A DNA stretch of 25,484 nucleotides, from positions 1 to 25,484 of the forward strand of contig JADHZB010000427.1 in the NCBI GenBank assembly GCA_015657535.1, in the 5' to 3' direction. The notes under the pieces were generated by a model that was not told the origin of the DNA, made no database searches, and saw only the letters and a list, made by a program, of their open reading frames with translations. A program made the position numbers and the translations under genes. The DNA comes from Nephromyces sp. MM_2019. Lineage: Eukaryota > Apicomplexa > Aconoidasida > Nephromycida. This document shows positions 10,621 through 20,972 of this stretch, piece after piece; position 1 is the first letter of the stretch, and each line of letters opens with the position of its first letter.

Positions 10621-10660
10621 GAAAATTAGAGGCCCTTGGAGTTACGAGAATTAGAGGCCC
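10621..10660 (+). repeat. Short 25-bp direct repeat
   Basis: GAAAATTAGAGGCCC at 10621 and GAGAATTAGAGGCCC at 10646 are 25 bases apart. They follow directly on a coding-like stretch (10537-10629) discussed under SEC11. Confidence 0.8.
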
Positions 10661-11593
10661 TCTTAGATATGATAAATAGGGATGTCTTCAAGCATTCATC
10701 AACTATGATGAAGCAAAGACTAGAATGAACTAATAACATGACTTCAAGTATGAAGCGTAAATTTTGTGCTTAAAACTTCTAGGGAGGTGTCTCTACTGCT
10801 CACCTTTGTAGTGTGTTGTGGATGTGTGTGGGTGTCGCTACCTGATACTCCCTTCTACAGAAAAAACGATACGAAAAGTCCTGGGAGTAGTTTACTGTTT
10901 TGCATCTTCTGTGTGCGTACATGACCTGCACACGCACTCGCGTATACTCACACACGTGGGCTTGTCTACAAATGTGTGCACACACACTATACCTATGTAT
11001 GTAGGCACACACGTGGGTTTGTCTACACATGTACACACGCACGGGTATACTTACATCTACACTCCTTTGCATCCACACACACGAGAGTATATCCTGGCAT
11101 ACACTGCAGATGCTTATGTAGCTGAAGCAGTGATCTCTTACAATGTATACTAGCATGGATTGTCTAGGCAATGCCATGGCGTCATAGAGAATTCTTATGC
11201 TATGATAGCCCAAAGCCCTCCCTGCGGATTTTCTTCATCCTCATAAATATAGATTTCCTCTCCTCTTATAAGTAAGATGCTTAAAAGAGTCACTACGCGG
11301 AAAATTTTCAGTTTTAATGTGTGTCAGCGTCTGTTTGTACGCATGTGCGTACGTGCATGTGTTCCCGCATCTGTGTGTGCGACTCGCCGTCACTTTGTAT
11401 ATGAGCCCCTGCCCCCTCTGCCTCCCTCTGTGTCTGTGTTATCCCCCCTCTGTGTGTGTGTGTCCCTACTCCTCTCCCTGTCTCTTTACAAGGCTTGAAT
11501 TTTCGAGACTAGCCGCAGCGCGATTTTCCTCATACAAGGTGTACATACACCACCCGCAGAAAGCAAGATATTGTTGTGTGTGATTTTCACTAT
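10661..11593. other. TG/CA-rich spacer, no firm gene
   Basis: CA-rich runs at 10915-11095 and TG-rich runs at 11318-11470 point to transcription on opposite strands if the intron polarity seen elsewhere holds. On the minus strand an open stretch that ends at a good donor (GTAAGT, reading down from about 11058) could be an exon, but nothing in it is recognisable. No repeat array with a fixed period was found. Confidence 0.35.
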
Positions 11594-11719
11594 ATGGCTG
11601 AGCTTGGTGCTACCCTGGCAGTCACTACATCTTCACGCCCCCAAAAACCAGCGACATCCTATGCTGCTATGCCTGCATACGATTCCTGTTATGAGCGCTG
11701 TGTAATGATCCTTCATTGA
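11594..11719 (+). CDS. Candidate small protein gene, possibly first exon (unknown)
   Basis: An ATG at 11594 opens 41 codons reading MAELGATLAV... and ending near YDSCYERCVMILH. The codons are varied and not derived from simple repeats, unlike most open frames nearby. A GTAATG donor at 11702 and an acceptor with a long pyrimidine tract (TTCATACAG at 11890-11898) would add SIFH and a stop at 11911-11913, giving about 40 residues. The DNA between the two is TG-rich first and C-rich later, as in other introns here. A CX3C pair (CYERC) is present, which occurs in small TIM chaperones, but the second CX3C of that family was not found. It may be a chance frame. Confidence 0.28.
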   Translation: MAELGATLAVTTSSRPQKPATSYAAMPAYDSCYERCVMILH

Positions 11720-11859
11720 GTAGCTTTTATTACCCTTGAAACTTGCAATGTGTGCGACTACCTACCATGTGTGTATGTGTGCGTAGGTTTTTGGCATCCT
11801 CAAAAAGCTTCTCTTCAATTTACACTCTGAAAACTATGTTTAAGCTGTGCCACCCTCCC

Positions 11860-11860
11860 N
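11860..11860. other. Ambiguous base (N)
   Basis: One undetermined base lies in a C-rich run. It probably marks a homopolymer or assembly uncertainty and does not fall in a gene I could support. Confidence 0.95.
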
Positions 11861-11919
11861 ACCCCCTCCACCCATCCCCTATCACTCTCTTCATACAGTC
11901 TATCTTCCACTAGACAGGC

Positions 11920-12880
11920 AAAAAGCTCGAATACTTGCTACCTCATAAAAGAGGCAAGCATAGCGGGTGTAAGCAACACATTTCTTTATCTTCAGGTCTC
12001 CACTATATCCACACACACACACACACACTAAAAATTAGAAAACATCTTCTCTTCATCTTCCTCAGCAATCCTTCCATTCCTCACCGGCAGGCTCCACACG
12101 AAGAAGATTCGCAAAAATCTTCAAAAAAAAAGATAAAATTGAGGCTGCATACACAAGACTTCTGCCCCATACTCAGTACATACAAACAGCAATGAAGACA
12201 ATGGAAAACGCAAATACACAGCAGGCAATATATGTGGAACCCAATCACACACACACACACACACACGACATACACATGTGCATACACATACACATATACC
12301 CAAGTACACATATAGCTACGCACACACTCATCAAAACATACCAAACATATAATACACAGTTGCAGCCACACACACAAACCCTCACCCAAATGCAAGCTCC
12401 AATCTTTTCATTAAGGGCAATCTAGACGCTTTCACACACAGGAATTTTCGAAATAACATCATTTTTTGCAATTTCCAAGACAATCTGAATGTTGACACCA
12501 TTTGATAACGGAATCCACAAACGAAGACGAACGTAAATATCCTACCAACACACACAAACAAACTAGAAATGGGAGCAAGCGAAGGAATCAAAAGCACACC
12601 AATGTCTTACCACACAAATAGGTTATATAATGGTGAAAGAATCTTAAAATTCCTACACAAGCAATAGACAACAAAACTTCACACACACGCACACATAAAC
12701 AGAGATATAGATCAACCTTCATCAAGAAAAAAATGCAGAGAATTCTATGAGTAGATATCGTATCCAGCACACACATACACACACACATGCAAACACACAC
12801 GGGTAAAACAGGGCCTTTTTGAATTGATTAGCTTCAAATGTGAAAGGCAAAACAGCACTTCATTCCGCTTCCAAATACGC
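11920..12880. other. CA-rich spacer downstream of eEF1G
   Basis: Perfect or near-perfect CA dinucleotide runs lie at 12010-12028, 12245-12267 and 12766-12800. The segment 12062-12195 has varied codons on the plus strand behind a plausible acceptor (TCTTCCTCAG at 12056-12065), but no start or family could be assigned. The remainder holds nothing I can identify. Confidence 0.4.
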
Positions 12881-15800
12881 TTATTTCCACACAAATCGGT
12901 CGTAGATAGGGCGATTCAACGCAATCCTGAAGAGGAGGGAGGGGAAGGGGAGTGTAAGGTAAGGGAAAATATGGGGGTGTTGGAGCTTGTTGGGGGGCCG
13001 CAGCGACTAGGGTAGAGCAGGTGGACTGGGGGAGTCAGGGGGGCAGAAACTTACAAGTGAAAGGGTGGGGAGGGGCGTTGAGAAGGAAGGAAAGTAAGGG
13101 TGGAATTGGGGGGGCATAGGACAAGCGCAGGGCGCAAACCTCGGGGTGGAGGGGAGTGAAAGAGGAAGAGACTTAAATATGATGTGGAATGAAAGGGAGG
13201 AACCCCCTGTATGTAAATCTACAGATACACCCACGCACACACACTCCACGCAGACTCCAAATCACATACCAAATCATACACCCACGCACACACACTCCAC
13301 GCAGACTCCAAATCGCATACCAAATCATACACCCACGCACACACACTCCACGCAGACTCCAAATCACATACCAAATCATACACCCACGCACACACACTCC
13401 ACGCAGACTCCAAATCACATACCAAATCATACACCCACGCACACACACCAACTCGCACACACACCAACTCGCACACACCCACACAGACACACACTTACTC
13501 AAGGTTGCACCAATAGTCATGAAGCAGCTTCTTATCATCAGCAGAGGCTACAATATCCATCTTTCGCCAAGTGTGATACTCATGTGAAGGATGCTCAGCT
13601 AGTAGTGCTGGGAACTCAGTGCCTGTCGATAGCCAAACAGCTTCGATATCAAGCTCTCCCTCATCTCCGAGGATGAGGATGACGCCAAAGCTAGTCTTTC
13701 TGAAGTCGTTATCTACACGTTGAATGAAGCCTTTAGTCTGGTTACGAGTCAAAAATCCAACCTTGCATTCATCATCTAGCTTGTCGTATCTGTGGAAAGG
13801 AGGTTTTAGCACACACAGAGTTTGGCGTGGAAAAAGAAAACACACAGAGGCAGATTTGGCAAATCCACACACGCAGATACGCAGTTTTTCAAAAAAACCG
13901 ACACACATACACATAGATACATAGGTACCCCAAACCCAAACACACACAAATACATAATGTTCCAAAACCACAAGTTCAAACGCCCAAAAACCAACCGGCA
14001 TACATATACGCACACAAATCCCTCAAAAAAAATACACACACACAAACACGCGACAGATCATCAAAGACTCACTTCATATACCACAGGGAATACTGGGTCA
14101 AGTCGATTGTTTCAAGGAACCACTTTAGTGCGACAGTCTCCAACTCCTTCGTGTTTGAATAGCAAACCTTCCACTCATCCATATAAGACCTGACGGGAGC
14201 TTCCATCTCTTCTTCTTCTTCTTGCTCTGAATCGAGTAAGAGAGAGCAGAGGCTATTAGTATTATGAAGTAATGCATAAGCACACACACATAATTCGTCA
14301 CGCACATACACAAAAGTGCACCCTACAATACATAGTACAAAAAAACTATTGGCACACTTAAGCAAGGCAACTAGAGATACCCAAGGACATTGCAAACATC
14401 AAGGTTTGACACACATACACACACAGAGCTCAATTCACGCACACAGTTCCTCTAAATGTAGCTGAAACTACGGCAGCATGAAGCCCTCCATTAATAAGTA
14501 CACACAATAGCCTTCGCAGCGAGTATCGAACCATTCTAACCCTTAGCTTCTAGAGAAAAAGTAAGTGATTCCACTTTTCGTACACACACACACACACACA
14601 ACTTAAGGGAAAATAACTTATCTTCAACACACCTTCCTTCTTTTCAACCACTGCCTTCTTCGGTGCCGGATCGCTGGCTGGCTTTTCAACTGGAGGCTGC
14701 TTAAAGGTGATCTTTGGGATTACAGCAGCAAACTCTGAGGCAATCAAGTTTCAAGCAGAAGTAAGCAGCAACTCACACACATACACACAATATACGAGAG
14801 CATTCTATTTCAAATTGCAAAGAATAACTTCAAAGGGGTAGCACACAGTTCAAACTCAATACCAGCCCCTAAGTACAACACATATATAACCAACCTATAG
14901 ACAGCCATATACATACTCAGAAGTTAGAGGAAGCTTATACACTTACTGAAGCTCAAGGCTAGAAGGGGAAACGAAATGGATTACACAAGGAAGCTGTCTA
15001 GCTCAAAATAACTGCAAGTGTACTTCTGCATACTTCTGTATTCATGCACTCGCACACACACAATGACTACTACGACTTCATAACTATGCTATACCTATGA
15101 AGTCGTGAAATGAAATAAGGTGAAGCCAAGGAACCAGGAAAAACTAGGCAACTACTTAAAAGGTTGATACACTACAGACTTCACCAGCACAAACGCGGCT
15201 AAATCTCATCACACACAACAAACTGAGAGGCAATACACTCTCCCTTCCAACCACCAGGGTCTCAGCAAACATATCCAATCAACTACATATACCACCCCCA
15301 TATCCCACAAATACCACGCCTCCTCCCACACATCATACCCCACCTCTTCTACATACCACAGCTCCACTTCCCCCACCACTCACCCACCACAGATTCACTT
15401 CCCCCACACAGTACCTGTACATACATCCCACTTCCCCCACATCCCAAAACCACCACGTCACCATCGTAGCTTCCCCACACATCAGCCCATGTCCCCCTCG
15501 CACCTCCCCTCCACATACCACCCCATGTCCCCCTCACAACCCCCTCCCCCACACACTACCCCATGTCCCCCTCGCACCCCACTCCACCCCCTCCCACTGC
15601 CCTCCACCCCCACCAACTACACATTACAACCCCACTTCCCCATCCAGCAAAGCATAGAATCCCCCTCCACCCCCCCCACACACCTACCCGCTCTCCCTGA
15701 AACAGTCTTAAACAATCTCTTCAGGTGGTGAAGATCAGCCAAGTTTTTCTCGTATAAAAACCCTCCATTAGCAGCTGAAGCTAAGCTAGCAGAAAGCACA

Positions 15801-16210
15801 ATATCCGCTAAACTAAGCCTATTCTCTCCCAAATAGGTGTGTGTGGCCAAGAAATCATCGAATGGCTTCAAAGCCTTATCTACACCCTTCACATTACTCT
15901 TTGAAAGAAACTGAGAGTCTATTTGCCCAATGTAATCTAGCCACATATCTACTCTGGCAGCTCCATTAAGAGCAGACCCTAGGAGAGAAGCTGCCGGCCT
16001 TAAACTACACAGAAACCTACACAATGTGGAGGCTGTTCCTACAATAGGAGCAGAGCCTTCACTATGTAAAACGAGGGAAGAAGAGGGGTTTCTAAGAGGC
16101 ACCTCCGTTGTTGGAGGAGAGACTGTCATTGAAGTCAACTTCAAGTCTAAAAAGGAGGAGGTCAGCAGTACTTTCTGAGTAGCTGAAGCGTCTTTGGAAG
16201 GGTAGAACTC
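12881..16210 (-). CDS. EEF1G: Elongation factor 1-gamma (eEF1G), five coding exons plus a probable tiny first exon
   Basis: eEF1G is the structural subunit of the eEF1B nucleotide-exchange complex in cytosolic translation. Exons in gene order are 16210-15688, 14734-14633, 14226-14073, 13789-13499 and 12926-12881 (TAA stop). Together they give 371 residues, and all phases agree. The first exon encodes a glutathione-S-transferase-like domain: EFYPSKDASATQKVLL, then TEVPL (cis-proline loop), then a helical part with YLGENRLSLADIVLSASLA. A lysine/proline linker follows (KPASDPAPKKAVVEKKE and a run of glutamates). The conserved eEF1G C-terminal domain comes last, with DEWKVCYSNT, SLWYMK, YHTWRKMD and the terminal FVWK. 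Family members usually have 390-440 residues; the linker here is short. The start codon is not in the 16210 exon. An ATG at 16555-16553 followed directly by GTGGGT would add just the initiator methionine. The family call is strong. Exon ends rest on splice signals and frame only. Confidence 0.9.
12927..13498 (-). other. Last eEF1G intron, overlapping an apparent stop codon
   Basis: The donor GTAAGT overlaps GAG-TAA, so the upstream exon appears to end in a stop if read through. The 5' half on the coding strand is TG-rich and holds a 51-bp minisatellite. The 3' half is C-rich and ends CCCTCCTCTTCAG. Splicing joins a two-base codon remnant to G and gives a terminus ending in FVWK, as expected for this family. 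Confidence 0.8.
13227..13450. repeat. 51-bp minisatellite in the last eEF1G intron
   Basis: Four nearly identical 51-bp units start at 13227, 13278, 13329 and 13380, with a fifth partial unit at 13431. Each contains ACACCCACGCACACACAC, then CCACGCAGACTCC and two AATCA-CATACC pieces. Because 51 is a multiple of 3 and the unit lacks stops, several frames on both strands stay open through it. The resulting ORFs are artefacts. Confidence 0.96.
14735..15687 (-). other. Longest eEF1G intron with two short minisatellites
   Basis: Donor is GTAGGT and acceptor is GATTGCCTCAG. The first 400 bases on the coding strand are G-rich. Plus-strand units beginning CCCATGTCCCCCTC lie at 15486, 15522 and 15560 (spacings 36 and 38). 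Units beginning CACTTCCCCCAC lie at 15365, 15396 and 15429 (spacings 31 and 33). The part nearer the acceptor is ordinary sequence with scattered CA runs and no C-rich end. Confidence 0.85.
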
Positions 16211-16555
16211 CTAGAAGGGGGGGGAGGGAATTTTTAGTTTGATAGGAGATTAGAGAGGGGGGGGTAGAGGTGCGTGTCTGTGTGTGTGGGGGGATGGGGG
16301 AGGAAGTGAGAATGCATGTGTCTGGGTGGTGGGTGGGGAAGTAAGAATGTATGTCTTTGGGGTAGGGGGGTGTGAGAGCATGTGTGAGTTTGGGTTGAAG
16401 AGAGCAGTGACATTGTAAGTGTATGTCCGTTTGGGTAGAGAAGAGGAATGCGACTGTCAGTGTGTTTGTGCCAGTAGAAGCGAATATTTAGATGATTTTC
16501 TTTCCTAATAAATCATCAGGAAACAACCACTAAAGCAATATCAACTACCCACCAT

Positions 16556-17658
16556 TCAAGACACACAGTAAGCCTGCTTCTTCTCATAAAATCATAGAAA
16601 GCAACAAAAAAACCGCTTCTGCTTCCCCTAAATTCCCACAAAAAAACACTTCATCGCAGAGTAAACAACTTTTTACAGAAAAAACGCCAATTTGCGAGAG
16701 ATGCTCAAAATATCTACAAATTTTCTGCGTTTTGAGTATCATCCTCATCCTCCTAGAGTATGCGATTCGCATCGCTCGTAACTTTTCATCATACTACCCC
16801 CCACTTCTTCATGATTTCTTTGCGAAAAAAACAGACATTTTCATCGTTTCGCCACTCTGTTTCCTAATCATTACCTCATCATTTCTACCACTCCAAACCT
16901 CTTTCCCTCACATCACTTAAAAGCAGAAAATCCCATAAAAATAGCAAAAAAAAGCTTTTCATCTCATTATTGCAGTAAAACAGCAAGGCACATCACAAAA
17001 ACTGCTGAAATTCTCGTACAAAAAAGATTTTATCCACTAAAAACGGCGGAAAAGCGGTGAAAAGATGCTGAAAAAGCGGTGAAAAGATGGTGAAAAAGCA
17101 GTTAAAACAACGGTGAATAAAGCGGCGAAAAAGCGGCGAAAAGGCGGCGAAAAAAGGTAAAACAGAGGCGAAAAAGAAGATAAAAAGATGTGAAAAAGTT
17201 GTGAAAAAGTTGTGAAAAACCATAAACAAGCAGCAAAAGAACCACAAAAAACCCCAAAAAACCACAAAAAACGGCCAAAACATTCAAATCCCACCAAAAC
17301 ACTCCTCTCACACGTCAAAGTCACCAAATGCAGCAGATTAAAGACTTAACATTAATTCACGTACACAAAGGCTTCAGCTACTCATCAAAACTCAAGCTCC
17401 ACCCCATCCTCCCACACAAACACTTAAAAGCACAGAAACTTTCCAAAAACTATACGCAGAAAAAACTAGTAAAAAACCACTTTATGAGCAAGTTGAGCTA
17501 CGCAATCATTCCTTCAGAGGGAGGGGCGCATGTTGCTGTGCGGGCAAGAAAAACCCTCTGTAAAAATGTACTCTTTAGAAGCTGCGGAAAATCGCACCCA
17601 AAAATGTAGAGAAAGTGGAATCCCCATCCTCAAACATACCATTTTTTTTTCTCTTCAG
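16556..17658. other. Spacer upstream of eEF1G with phased A-tracts
   Basis: It lies between the probable eEF1G start and the next plus-strand exon candidate, and so may contain promoters for both. It is A- and T-rich and contains the 11-bp array at 17041-17280. No convincing gene was found; the open frame 17328-17609 has no family signal. Confidence 0.45.
17041..17280 (+). repeat. 11-bp repeat producing phased A-tracts
   Basis: Units such as GCGGTGAAAAG, ATGCTGAAAAA, GCGGCGAAAAA and GTTGTGAAAAA follow one another with a period close to 11 bases. Two 22-bp dimers lie near the start. From about 17220 the pattern changes to CCACAAAAAA-type units with similar spacing. Runs of 4-6 A therefore recur once per helical turn over about 200 bases. 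Known physics of A-tracts predicts curved DNA. The minus-strand phenylalanine-rich frames across it are by-products. Confidence 0.8.
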
Positions 17659-17775
17659 ATATGTTCAGAAAAAAGTGCAGAAAAGTCGCAAAAACGGTGA
17701 AATTCTCAGTCAAAAAGCGGTTTCGGAGGAAGAAGAAGCAGAAGAGGGAGGGGACTAGAGTGGATGATTTGAGAG
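17659..17775 (+). CDS. Candidate internal exon of an unknown basic protein
   Basis: A very good acceptor (nine T followed by CTCTTCAG) ends at 17658 and a consensus donor GTGAGT starts at 17776. Only one of the three frames is open from end to end. It begins with ATG at 17661 and encodes 38 residues: MFRKKCRKVAKTVKFSV and then a stretch rich in lysine and arginine (KKRFRRKKKQKR), ending GTRVDDLR. The basic run could be a nuclear or nucleolar localisation signal. The neighbouring exons are not known. TG-rich DNA downstream fits a plus-strand intron. I do not recognise the protein. Confidence 0.35.
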
Positions 17776-19957
17776 GTGAGTGTTAAGGAGCACATACAGC
17801 CGGCGGTAATGTGCTCGAGGCGGAGCGAGCATGTTTGTGTGTGTGTGTCGTGTTGGGGTTGGGGTGGGGTAAGGCGAATTTGAATGAGAGTGAGGTCGTT
17901 AGCTGCGTGCGTGTGCGGAGTTCGACAGAGGGGAATCTGCTGGATTAGAAACTAATGTGTGTGTGGAGAGAGCTTCCTACCTTGGAGTCTTATGGATTAG
18001 GAACCAGTGTAGGTGTGTGCGTATGAAGAGTTTGCTACCTGGAAATCTGTTGGACTAGACAATAGCGTGTAAGCAATACAGAGGAAACTTGTGTGTGTCT
18101 GGAGGCTAACGACATTAGCATCGAAGGATACTCACATAGTAAGCAGTGTTTACATTGCGTCAAAATTTTGATGTTTGCATTGCAATGAAGTGAAAAACTT
18201 CAAAGCTATTGTTTGATAAGGCAGAGAGGAGCAATCAGCTCATATCGGCATATCTAGCTTCAAGCTGAAGCTCTTTCTTATGCCCATGTTTCAGTGTGTG
18301 TGTTTTGCAGTGATGGATAACACTTGTATGTGCTTCTTCTTTGCTGGTATGAAAAATGCTAATTATAGCCATGCACTAGTCGTATCAGTTTATGCTTCTT
18401 CTTTGGCAATATGAGCGATAATTGTAGGTATAAATCGAAATCTATTGTGTGTGTTGCTTCTCCTTTGGTGATATTAGTAACGCTTGTTGTGTCTACACAC
18501 ATTAAAAATTCGGTGTGTATGTGTCGCTGGAATGGTGTGTCCTAGAAATGCAGCGCTACATACGATTACCTAATCGCTGAAACTGGTTTCCAAGGTGCTG
18601 TTTCATACCTATCTTATGTTGCTAATGTTAATTATCCCCATGCTTGTATGAAAGGTGGATGTGTATGTTTTTTTTTTTCCTCTCAAAAGCTTTACTGTGT
18701 GTTTGAGCGAGTGTTTGAGCTCAATAACTGCACTTGATATAAAAACAACACAAAATCTGTTGGTTAGTAAACAATAGCATCTACAGCAAAACATGGCTCA
18801 TTTTATCATCGGCTTAACACATTCGAAGGGCATAGGTTAATACGCGCACTGATGTATTTCACAAGTACTCAAGCTGATACACAAGGCGCACACACGTACG
18901 TGAAAGAAACACACGTAGATGATGGATATATGCTGGCAGATAATACGAACACACTTGCAGACTATAAGCAGGACACACACACATACGGATATCAACCCAC
19001 CCATCCACCCCCACACGCGCAAGCTCACCCGGATACACGCGCGCTCGTCCAGACGCACCCAACATGCGTCAACCAACGCACACACAGCATAAGTCTACTC
19101 ACACACAACATACCCCCACCCATACACACACACACACACACACGCCCACCTGAGCACCTGATAATTATCCGCATGCATTAAAGTACAAACTTGGCACGCA
19201 CACACACGAAGTGTGCACATGGCTCCCAGTCTTGCGCAAACACAAGCACGCAAACCGGACTGTGCTCATGGTACGCATCTCGCACACATCAATACATGCC
19301 CCTCCACTCTGCTCCCAATGTCGCACACACCCATACACGCCCTCCACTCTGCTCCGAGTCTCGCACACACCTAGCCTCGCAACACACACCCTCCACTCTG
19401 CTCCAAGTCTCGCACACATCCCCCCCCCACACTTACACACACCGCGACGAAATTGCGCTGCTTTCCTCATCTACTTCCAGCCCGCGCTGGGAAAAATTCT
19501 TCCTCATCACACACACACTGCTTGCCTCCCATTTGTCTGTACGTACACTCTCCCTCCCCCCGTTCTTCGCCCTCCTACACAAAACCCTGAAAAAGAGCGG
19601 ATGACTGCCTACGAAGTGTGTGTGCTTTCATACTAAAAGCCTCTGCAAAAGATTCGGATTGTCGTCGGTCTTGAATACAGTGTAAGTCCTATATTTTGCT
19701 TCTTCCTCTTCCTGCTCATCCTGCGATATACTGTGTTTGTTTATTGCTATGCTTCCCGAATATCGCATCACTACACCTTCCTGCAAAACATCCACTTCGC
19801 TCTAATTTCACCCCGCTTCACTCTCATTTCACTCGCATTCTTCCCGCGAAACCCCCCACCTTCCTGCAAATCCCCCGCCGCTTTCACTCTCGTTTCACCC
19901 CCCTTCTTCCTGCAAATTCCCCCCTCTCCACTCTTTCTACACTCTTCTCTCTAACAG
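17776..19957 (+). other. TG-rich then CA/C-rich stretch, probable intron or spacer with diverged repeats
   Basis: The first 800 bases are TG-rich and the part 18880-19560 is CA- and C-rich. Three diverged copies of a unit of about 57 bases (CTGGATTAGAAAC, ATGGATTAGGAACC, TTGGACTAGACAA) lie at 17935-18085. Three copies containing GCTTCTTCTTTG lie at 18330-18480. Units with CCTCCACTCTGCTCC lie at 19301, 19341 and 19390. A possible short exon ends at a GTAAGT donor at 19683. The CA-rich open frames at 18852-19600 are not genes. Confidence 0.45.
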
Positions 19958-19999
19958 GCGGTGTGTGTGCAGAAATCATTCAATTCCGCGATTTTCAAG
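19958..19999 (+). CDS. Candidate 42-base internal exon (unknown)
   Basis: It is flanked by CTCTAACAG, after 150 bases of C/T-rich DNA, and by the donor GTAATA. All three frames are open over 42 bases, so the reading frame is undecided (phase 0 would read AVCVQKSFNSAIFK). The evidence is only the pair of splice signals. Confidence 0.2.
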
Positions 20000-20972
20000 G
20001 TAATAAGTTGTAAAATCGATATTTCTTTGGATTATGCCGATACTCCCTTTCCTTTCTCTTCCTTACTACGTGTGCTGCATTTCTTCTCGGATAGAAGCTT
20101 CTGTGTGTATGTGTGCTGCTGTGTGTGTGCTTTTGTGTGAGTGTGATTCTGTGTGTGCCTCTGTGTGCTGCTATTGATGTGTTTTTTCTAGTTCTTTGTG
20201 TCTTTGCAGAAACTTTATCGATGATTTTTACTTGAAAATTTTCCCTAAAGAGTTGGAAATTTTGCTGATTTTCATTGAATTGAACTGCGTTTTTTAGAAA
20301 AATGCTGATGTCGCTGTGTGTGTAGTTTTTCCCGTATAAAATTGTGTTGGTATTTATGTTTATGAGGAATGAGATTGTAGCCTTTTTTAGCCTTGTATGC
20401 TCTTGAAGATTGAAGAAGGCCATTTGTGGGTAGTCTCGTGAAATTGGTGGAGAAATTGGTTTTCAGTGTATCTAGTTCACGCAATCATCATACTTCTGTT
20501 GATAGTGTTGGTCTGTGTGTGTGTTTTACCTATTGATTTGTGTATCTCTCGATGATTTTGATTTTACCTTTTAGGTATGTACGTGATTCGCTGAGTGATG
20601 GTTTTCTAGCTAAACATACGAGTTTTTCTGCTCTCACCTTCCCTCATTGCTATTGTTTATAAAAGCCCCCCTGTAGAAATGAGTTTTGAATGATCTTGTT
20701 GCTCGCCTCCACCATTGATACACACTTTTTGTCACCCCCCTCTCCCAGCTTCCTCCCCCCATTCCCCAAAATAAGCTCCCCACTTACCCCCCTCCCAGCT
20801 TCTTCCACTTCTCCTCCCCCCCCCTCCTTATCCCCAAAAAAGCTTTCACCCCCCCCTTTCCCCTTCTCTCCTATCCACCTCCAAAAAAGCTTGTACAGCA
20901 CCCCTCCTCACTCCCAACAAACATCTTTCAACCCCCTTCCCTCCTGCTTACCCCGTTCAGCCCCCCCTCAAG
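20000..20972 (+). other. Spacer and C-rich leader of the eL6 gene
   Basis: The first part has TG runs at 20100-20170. From about 20720 to 20970 the strand is C-rich with many CCCCTCC and CAGCTTC pieces, the same style as the 3' halves of introns here. CCCCGTTCAG at 20951-20960 is a good acceptor 12 bases before the eL6 start codon, so a 5' untranslated intron or an upstream coding exon is possible. The 12 bases between acceptor and ATG contain no stop. Confidence 0.5.

Noticed and set aside
13146..13676. Long plus- and minus-strand ORFs with THTHSTQTPN-type repeats
   Set aside because: They are produced by the 51-bp minisatellite, whose length is a multiple of 3, and they overlap the eEF1G exon on the other strand.
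14520..14545. Minus-strand GGTTCGATACTC resembling a tRNA B box
   Set aside because: The flanking bases do not form a T stem and no A box is found upstream.
17328..17609. Plus-strand 93-codon ORF before the candidate exon
   Set aside because: Lysine/histidine-rich low-complexity sequence with no splice or family support; it is not in frame with the exon at 17659.
18852..19604. Threonine/histidine-rich ORFs
   Set aside because: They follow CA repeats and a 40-49 bp minisatellite; several frames are open at once with no family pattern.
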